Shown piece by piece: positions 56,709 to 64,000 of a DNA stretch of 64,000 nucleotides. Position 1 is the stretch's first letter. Each line of letters begins with the position of its first letter. This DNA comes from Arachnopeziza araneosa (Eukaryota > Ascomycota > Leotiomycetes > Helotiales > Arachnopezizaceae): positions 62,001 to 126,000 of the forward strand of contig QYAI01000090.1 of NCBI GenBank assembly GCA_003988855.1. The letters are read 5' to 3'. Under the pieces are notes generated by a model. The model made no database searches, was not told the origin of the DNA, and saw only the letters and a program-made list of their open reading frames with translations. The position numbers and the translations under genes were made by a program.

Positions 56709-59150
56709 ATGTCATCAACGTCAGCAGCCACATTGCCTAAGCCTACCAAATCGCAATACCATCACTTCATCCCACGCTTCATTCTGCGAAACTTTGCTCA
56801 TCCCTACCAACCACCTGATGGCCCGTCGAAGGGCAAAACAAACCGGAATAGACGGCGAAAGAGGGGCAAGCATCAGCCCGATGAGCCAATGCTCTACACG
56901 GTGGACCTATCCACACCAAAAGCGACGATCACGGAGACGGCGGTAGGACGGACATTCGGACTGACTGACATGTATCGAGACTTTGCGAATGCCAACAACC
57001 AACATTATCTGGAAGAAGAGTTGTCCAAGCTTGAGTCCCGTGCGGCAGGAATTATCTCAAAGATTCGAAAGGCATTTGAGGCTCAGGAGAGGGACTTGTG
57101 GCTAATTCGCGCGGAACGAGATATACTGCGCAAGTTTCTTTTTATCATGAGGTACCGAGGATGTTTAATGCACAAACGATTCTATCATGAAGGTGCAGAA
57201 GGTTATCATGCTGATGACAGAGAAAGGCTCCTGCAATATATGCAGGAAAATGATTTTAAAAACCCGGTCGATGTATGGTTTGATAATATCAAGGGAATAC
57301 TGGAATTAAAAATGGACCCAAAAGGTGACTGGATTCACAATATAGGAAAACGCATCTATCCTAACGATGCAAACTGGTTCATAGCACATACACAGATGAT
57401 GTATCTTGCGTTTTGCACCACGTCAGTCGAGGATGATGAATTCTTCTTGACGGAAAATGCTTACAGTATCCACGAAGGGCCAAACAGTTATCGGATCGAT
57501 CCGCATACCGGAGAACAAAGTCTATCAGCTTATACGGAGTATCATGCATTTGCTGTGATATCTCCAAGGCTAACAATGGTGCTTCGAAGCCTTCTGCTGC
57601 CTGTGCCAGAGGAAGACAATAGCGAAGAGATAGGCGATTGGCGGGAGGCCATGTATCAACTGAGCATCGGCCAACACAATTATCCTATACTTTCAGGGTC
57701 AGTGTTAGCCGACCTACCCATTGCAAAACCTCGCAATTCATATTCAAAGATGGTGGATGGCAGGCTAGTACTCCTCGATGGTGAGGATGGAACTCATCGT
57801 GCAGACCACAAGTTCTGCTTTCGGTTCTTCCCCCTGGAAACTGATCATGTCAACAAAATCAACACTATTATGCTTGCAGAGTCGACTCAAATTTCGGCTA
57901 TAGTGTTCAAGTCCTATTCGGGAGCCAGGAAGATATTTGAGCACTACTTATCCCTGCCTGCTGAGAGCAGCTGTAAATATTTGCTGAATGTACCGGGGGT
58001 GCCGAATGATCCAAGAATAGTATTTTGCTGGAAATTGGAGGAAGTAGTAAAGCAAATGGGATCTAGTGTCACGACTAACTACCAAACTCAGAGAACCGAG
58101 TCTATGGAGGAAAGGGAAATGGAGGCGTGGGGTGAGCTCTTCGAGAAGAACCTCCCGAAGGAACCTACCGAGTGCATGAAACTCTACGCCAATCTAGGTG
58201 AGTACATACTTTTACGATTAGAGGCGATCTCCTCATAATAATTTTTAGGTGGAAGTGGGAGAACCATGCCTAAGGATATGGAGCAAGCTCGCAGAATGCT
58301 CAACATGAGAATCAAGGTTGATGTGTGGTCCCAAGGTCTAGATGAGGAATTCAGAAATGGTATCCGGGAGAATGTTCGCGATCTGTTCTGTCAGCTTCCC
58401 GTGCGGCGCGTTTGGCATTATCTTAAGCTGACCCGTCAAATGATACTGAACAACGGCAGAGTAGATGAGCTGGAAGACTCAGGTGGGGGAAGCTCACCTG
58501 GCGGACCTGAAGACGTGATAGCCAAAGGCAAGACCCTTCATCATTTACCAATAAAAACTATCCATGAAACTTACCTATCTCTGAATAGTGAGCAGTCAGC
58601 TCTGTAGCAACGGTATCGCTCGCCTCATGTGGTTGACTGTAATGAATCAAATTCGTTTCGTCAAAAATCCTTACATTGATCTTGAAGCGAATATTGCTCT
58701 CAATCCAGAAGGGATGATGCGACTTCAGGCAATCAAAGCCGTCACATTCAGGCAATCAGGTATCTCAAATGCCCTTTGGTGTATCGATAATTGTAGAAAC
58801 TAACATATACGCTTATAGGTGGGATTTGTGATTGTCGTAAGAAATGCTCCTTTACTTTTTACTGCTCATCTCGGCCAATAGCTCGCATACTGACTTCTGT
58901 GGTAGCTATTCCAGGGATTGGAGAAAAAGCACGATCATGGAAGAGCCGAGCTCGAGGGGAGAGCCTCTATAATTACCATAAGTCTCCTTTCTGGACGGAG
59001 GAGGAGAACATCGAGTTATTTACCCGTAGGATGATCCAAAGTAATTTCGCGGATTTCTTTGGTACACAACTCTCAGCAGATCTACAAGCTTTGGAAACCG
59101 TTATTTTTACTATTTCCTATCCTATTGTCAATCTACAGTACTCAGCTTGA
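56709..59150 (+). CDS. DUF4238-type protein, multi-exon
   Basis: The start at 56709 (MSSTSAATLPKPTKSQ) is preferred over an upstream in-frame ATG at 56547. The signature YHHFIPRFILRNF at residues 17-29 is the hallmark opening of DUF4238. The following body, with LMYLAFCTT and TENAYSIHEGP, fits that family. Exon 1 (56709-58197) joins 58249-58482 across a clear GTGAGT intron. Further exons are tentative: 58589-58759, a very small exon 58819-58836, and 58906-59150. The predicted total is about 718 residues, much longer than typical DUF4238 proteins of about 300-400. The C-terminal third (MPKDMEQARRMLNMRIKVD) is helical and unlike anything I know. There are no membrane segments. Function unknown. 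The basic segment RNRRRKRGKHQ at residues 45-60 could be a nuclear signal. Confidence 0.72.
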
Positions 59151-60444
59151 AAATTTAGCTTAAACGTACCTTTTTCTCATTAATATCAGCTCGTTTTTGA
59201 TTCTATTATTTGTCCTTACACCTACCTCTATGTCTCCTACGTGCTATCACAATTACAAATACCTAACTTTACAACAATTAGTGAGAAGGGAAACGTCGAC
59301 TTTGTAGTAAGACTAACCGCACCAAAAAAACCTTGTATAATTCGTCTATATTAGATTGCAGATTTTATTACTTGTTATTCAGTCTTACTCCATGAAATTG
59401 TTAACTCAACACCACCATATTTTGGAGGCAGATTCTACTATAACAAAGCGTAACCCTGGTTCCTTCGGGAGAATCTGATTTTGCGCCTCCTTTCAAACCT
59501 GTGATTTTCATCTCCTTACTTATACATTGCGAATTAGTGTTCTAATACCTCTTATTTCTTTGTATAACAGACGATAGCCTACTCACTTCGCTTCGCTCGT
59601 AGGCGGCAAAATCACCAAAAACCAATATTTTGCATTAAAAGAAGAGCTAGAAATACCTGTAAAGCTTGCGAATGTGGTAGTATTCTCGCTCGAATCAGAT
59701 GTCGGTATTGTGCTCCCAGTATGGTTGAGGTCCGGATTGACCTATCATTCAAAATTCAAACTTGAAATTCGAAAACGTGCAAGAACAAAGGAATGTCGGT
59801 TCGACATTCAAACCCTCAGTCTGAAAAAAGCAGAAGAAAAGCCAGAACCGACACGGAGAGCGACGAGACCGCGAAATGCAACCAAAAAATTATCTCTAGA
59901 CAGCTCCGATCGACATTTGAATCATTCACTCATTTTATCAGAGGCCGAGGGGGACCGAAATGGCCGCGAAATGCAACAGAAGTTCACTTTTAAAATGACA
60001 CTTATCGACATTCAATTCACTTACTCAATCATCTTGACAGAGAGGGCGAGGACTGAACGAGGGAGACCGAGACTCGAAAAAATTTCGGTGAGCGTAATAC
60101 TGACTGTCAAGATTTTTGTCGTATTGTATCCTGCATTTGTGTTATGCGGGGAGGCGACAGTAATCAGCACTTGTGGTTCCCGAAAACATCATCGAAATAG
60201 GTATAGCCACTACGTACATCAGTTTCATTCGCTTCATGGATGTTGCAATGACGTCAGAGATGGTGTTTGAAGAGTGCATCTTGAACAGAGACTCCTTCAA
60301 ATTATGGAGATACTAGGTTTGCAAGGATTGCGGTGTATGATATTGTGTACCCCATCACAGAATGACAGTGGATGAATAAAAAAGAGTGTTTTCTTCTCCG
60401 ATTTAACTGTAGAGCACCTCTATCGTCTCTTGATATCACTTAGA
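59151..60444. other. Intergenic with degenerate repeats
   Basis: About 1.3 kb. The left part is AT-rich and contains a stretch (near 59393) resembling one near 55559. The middle holds the imperfect 95-109-bp repeats. A 198-codon open frame (59674-60270) runs through these repeats. Its Arg/Lys-rich composition and dependence on the repeat make it an unlikely gene. Confidence 0.45.
59802..60100. repeat. Imperfect ~95-109-bp tandem repeats, about three copies
   Basis: CGACATT-type starts recur at 59802, 59911 and 60006. A second marker, CCGCGAAATGCAAC, recurs about 95 bp apart (around 59869 and 59964). Between the markers the copies share blocks such as TTCACTCA and AGAG-rich stretches. The copies are well diverged. 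Confidence 0.55.
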
Positions 60445-63400
60445 CTACGCCCTCCCGTTCGTCTGATATTCTTCCTCATAACCATCATAATACTGGTCAT
60501 CGCCATCAACATAGTCATGGTATTCGCCATTTGCATCTTCCTCCTCAGGAGCGTATTCTTCACTCGAAAGAGCGGCTGGGTTAGGAGTGTTACCGGTAGT
60601 AGCTGTGCTCCATCCCGAATACCCAGAATCGTTTCGTCGGTCCATTGGAGGCTTCGAGCGTGGGGTCAATCTTGAAGAAGAGCCTCGACCTCGACCACGG
60701 CCGCGGCCCCGGGCGTTCTCGCTTTGTGGGGTCTCTTGGGGTGCTTGTCGCTGTTTCAGTCGTGGTTGAGTGCTCTGTTGTGGTGGCATGTATTCTTGTC
60801 GAGGAGGTATGTATCCACGCGGCGCTTGACCCTGGCGACTGTAATCATCTTGAGGTCGACCCCGATGAGTCGGGCTTCCACCGAATTCTTGTTGAAAGCG
60901 ACGAGGCATTGAAGAATTACCCTGACGGCGAGTCTTAGAGAATGGAGGATTATACACAGGTTCTTGGTCAAAACTGTTGGGATCATGATCATCATCTCGA
61001 GTGGCACTGTTTCGAGCATTATCCTGATCGGTATTGCCCTGCATGGCATCAAAAAGGTAGCGGTTAAACTTCTCAATGGCCCTGGCAACTATATTGAAAT
61101 GCCGATAGTCCAATTTAGATGCCGCTTGGTTCAGTTTACCATGTCTTCCATCTTGGGCATTCGCGTCGATTTCGGGGTCATCGTCGTCCCAATGTTCCAG
61201 CGAGGTCCTCTGCATGTCAAAGTCCGCGAGTGAGTAAGCAATCTGGAAAGCGTTACGGATTTGTCTTCCGTTCCATCTCTGATGGGGCTCATGATTATGA
61301 TAGTGCCATTTCGCATAATCCCTTATGGTCGCATCGTCAATTATCAGTGCCGGCCGCTCGCAGTCGCTCGAGGCCATCTCGATCTGACGTTTTTTTTTCT
61401 CCTTCTCAATATCGTATATTTTACGGATATTGACATCAAAAATTGCAAGGGTCTGATCCTCGCTCAACGGCGGATAGTAAAGACTAACATGAATGCGGGA
61501 TTTGAAGGCCTCATCTAGGATTCCTACACGATTCGTGGTGAGGAAGAGAATGCCGCTATGATACTCGAGCACTCGAAGAAATACTGAGAGTATGTTAGCA
61601 CTATTAACAAGGCTGACGTAGTCACATCTAGACACTCACCTGACACGAGGGCATTTCGCTTCAAGTCAGCATGTTCTCGCCTAGTCAAGAAGACATCGGC
61701 CTCATCAAGCAAAAGCACACAGTCCCAGAGATGAGCCAACCGAAATATCTCCCTGAGAGTCTCATCTACTTCATTCGGAGAGAAGCCAAGATCACCACAC
61801 GTGATGACAAACAGGGGTTTATTGTTGGCATGAGCAACCGCCTCCGCCGTGGCCGTTTTGCCAACACCAGGGACGCCGTGCAAGAGAATGAACAAGCCTG
61901 ATCCTTTGCCTTGAATCAAATCTTGGTTCAAACTGGCACCGCCCTGTTGTTTCTGGAGTGTTTGCTTCCTAAAGTGTGCTTTCACCAAAGACTTGACCAT
62001 TCGCTTGTGCTCATCATCAATCTTGAGATCTCCAAAGACATTCCGGGGTTCGGGGATGTTTCTCAATGCCTCAACATCCACCATGATGAACTTTCGCTCC
62101 CGGAAAGCGTATCCGACGGCGCGGCGAGGTAAGAGAGCCAGATCTTCGCTTTCAAGTTGCGTCACATTTGTGGTTTCCCATGTCTGGAGCAACTTGCTCT
62201 GTTTTTGGTGGCGTTGTATTAGATAGTCAGAGACCAAATCGTTTCGTTGTGTGATCTCTATGACTTCCCCAAGCTGCTTGGACTGAGGTCCATTCGACCA
62301 GCAAATGATTAGTAGTTCATCGTCTCCCATCGGCCAGCCAATGTCATCCCTGTGTGGTTCGCTGAATGATGGGATTTTGATAGAAGATCGTGCCTTATAT
62401 CCTTCGACGAAGTCAATGATTATATTTCCATCGATGTGCTCAGGGTTGCTCAAGTCAAGATCTCCGGTTGGCCCATGGGTCAACGTCCACCCGTTGTAGT
62501 AAAGATGCTTTGCTCGTGTTATGTCCTGAAACTTTTGTCCGCGGTCGTGGAGCTCCGCTTTCATCTTCTCAAAGTCCTTGACAAAACGCATTGGATAGAT
62601 TTCCAGTGTGGTAATATCTTTCTCGCCTTCGTAGTGAAAGATTTCAAAATTGCGTTCAACTGGTCCATATGAGAACCCGTTATAGTCGATATAGTAAGTA
62701 ATGAGCGTCAACTTTCGTGACTCCATGTAGTCGTCCGGAGTGACATCCGTCACTGTATCTAGCTGCATGCTATAAAGTCTCCAGGCTGTTTGGTAAGTCT
62801 TGGCACCTGGGTCTTGCTTGGAGTCCAATATTGGGGGGGTGTAGAGAAGTTCGCCTGGTTGAAAGTACATCCATAGGTCTAGGAAGCGGACTTTGCGGTA
62901 AGAAGTTGTTGCAGCGTGCTCCCACGACGGTATGATATTTTCTTCCACGAATTGGACATACTTTCTAACGTGCCGCAGTGCTATGACTGAGTCTATTATT
63001 TCTCCAGCAATGGCATCCACTGGATCGATTGGGTTCTGATTGTCGCTAGATGTATATCTAGCCTCTTTATCGAGGTTATGAACATCCCCAGAGCTATCTT
63101 GTTTGCTCTTCTCATCATCCACACTCCCGGGCTGGGCATCGATGTCAGCCCCAGCTTGTGTCCCTTCGGTGACCGTAGCCCGCACGACTTCTCCTTTCGC
63201 GTCAGAGTCCGCCCACCTCTTCTCGAGAATTTCGAGACACTTTCTCACCTGTGGTAGATAGTAGTAAAATGCTCGGAAAGGATGAAAGAACACATGTGGT
63301 TTATCATAACGCCAAGAGTCATCGTGACCAGTTAGGCGCGATAGTAGAAGAACAATCTGAGGAGATTGTATCCGAACACGTTGAATCCAAGTAGAATCAG

Positions 63401-63809
63401 AATATGTGCTGGAACTTCTCGACCTGTTATCCCTCTTTTTACGAGGAAATCGTCGCCATTCCTCTTTTTTGACCTCAAGAGCGAGGTGTTGGTGACCTCG
63501 AAGGACTTCGATGATCTCCAAACCCTCGTTTGGATAATAACGGTTCTTGAAATGTTCGAAGTCGAGCCATTTAACGTCGACGACCTTGGGAATCTGCTGT
63601 TGCTTTTTTTCCCACAGTTCTTCCAACAGTTCTTCATTTGATTCGGACTCAGTCTTTGTGCCCTTGTCCTGCATAGACCCGGACAACTCTCTATCATCTT
63701 TGGTCGACTCGATAGTGATATCCAAGGGACTTGTCGCATCTGCATCGTCCGCCGCTATTGGTACTAGGCTGCTAGCCACTCCATCATCGACACTGAGCGG
63801 AGCGTCCAT
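60445..63809 (-). CDS. AAA+ ATPase with DUF7025-like region and RGG tail
   Basis: Two exons on the minus strand, 63809-61640 and 61583-60445, phase 1, with a 56-nt intron (donor GTGAGT). The product is 1102 residues. A charged N-terminal segment precedes a DUF7025-like domain at about 300-410 (FLDLWMYFQPGELLYTPP, then LITYYIDYNGFSYGPVE). The AAA+ domain follows: Walker A GVPGVGKT near residue 650, Walker B LLLDEADVF near 697, sensor 1 LFLTTNR, and an arginine-finger-like segment DEAFKSRIH; so ATP hydrolysis is likely. The lid contains WNGRQIRNAFQIAYSLAD. The last 200 residues are disordered: Gln/Pro-rich with an ARGRGRGRGRG run and an acidic Tyr-rich end. This DUF7025-AAA architecture is expanded in filamentous fungi and is annotated simply as ATPase family. 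Substrate unknown. Only a 190-bp upstream stretch remains inside the window. Confidence 0.9.
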
Positions 63810-64000
63810 GATGCGAATGCACGTACACGTGCAGAGGACCGGATATTCTTATAGCTGATCGTCTTGAATGGGACCAGCTGTGTTTGCAATGTAGCAGCCC
63901 TAGGAAAGAAGAGAAGAAACGAAATCTGCAGTGGATTAGGTTTAATATTCTGTTGAGGCTGAAGGCAAATTCCGGATTAACGCTAACATATCGGCTTGAC
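63810..64000. promoter_or_regulatory. Upstream region of the AAA+ ATPase gene
   Basis: 191 bp at the window edge, upstream of the minus-strand ATPase start. GTACACGTGCAG, containing CACGTG, lies about 20 bp upstream of the ATG. Nothing else is recognisable. Confidence 0.35.

Noticed and set aside
1..64000. Apparent enrichment of CACGTG hexamers in intergenic DNA
   Set aside because: Roughly 16 are expected by chance in 64 kb and I count about that number; only the extended palindrome at 44254 is kept.
1..64000. CRISPR arrays, insertion sequences and riboswitches
   Set aside because: None seen, and not expected in a fungal nuclear genome; the tandem repeats lack spacers of array type.

Overview
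The window looks like a draft assembly (single N at several places in the first 2 kb) of a filamentous ascomycete, most likely Pezizomycotina and perhaps Leotiomycetes; the class is a guess. The basis is short GT-AG introns (46-180 nt) with CTAAT/CTGAC-like branch sites, several heterokaryon-incompatibility (HET) genes, a fungal seven-helix rhodopsin-like protein, and an Irc22/TRAP-alpha gene. Exon structures were reconstructed by hand from frame continuity and splice consensus.

Layout. 1-8.7 kb: no convincing gene, with microsatellites and one 79-bp tandem duplication. 8.7-20 kb: an intact HET gene, a four-exon membrane protein, an intron-containing tRNA-Val(AAC), a fungal rhodopsin-family protein on the minus strand, and a broken minus-strand gene. 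21-41 kb: a block of five genes. These are a 1440-residue protein (minus), a four-helix claudin/SUR7-like protein (plus), an 826-residue subtilisin with a complete triad and no signal peptide (plus), a 1280-residue protein (minus), and a 1758-residue DUF6603-type protein (plus). 41-48 kb: a HET pseudogene with three lesions, an intact HET gene and a truncated HET gene. 49-53 kb: a 2-oxoglutarate/Fe(II) dioxygenase, the TRAP-alpha homologue and a small secreted Cys protein. 53-56.7 kb: AT-rich, repeat-containing DNA without genes. 56.7-64 kb: a DUF4238-type protein, a short minisatellite-like stretch, and a large AAA+ ATPase with a DUF7025-like region and an RGG/Q-rich tail.

The 21-41 kb block is the best candidate for an undescribed system. 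Three giant proteins without signal peptides or membrane segments lie with one apparently cytosolic subtilase and one membrane protein, in two divergent pairs, and HET genes flank the block on both sides. From memory, the giant proteins resemble large uncharacterised proteins found in both bacteria and fungi (DUF6603 for the largest). A joint function, such as a protease-processed intracellular assembly or a conflict/self-recognition module, is inference only.
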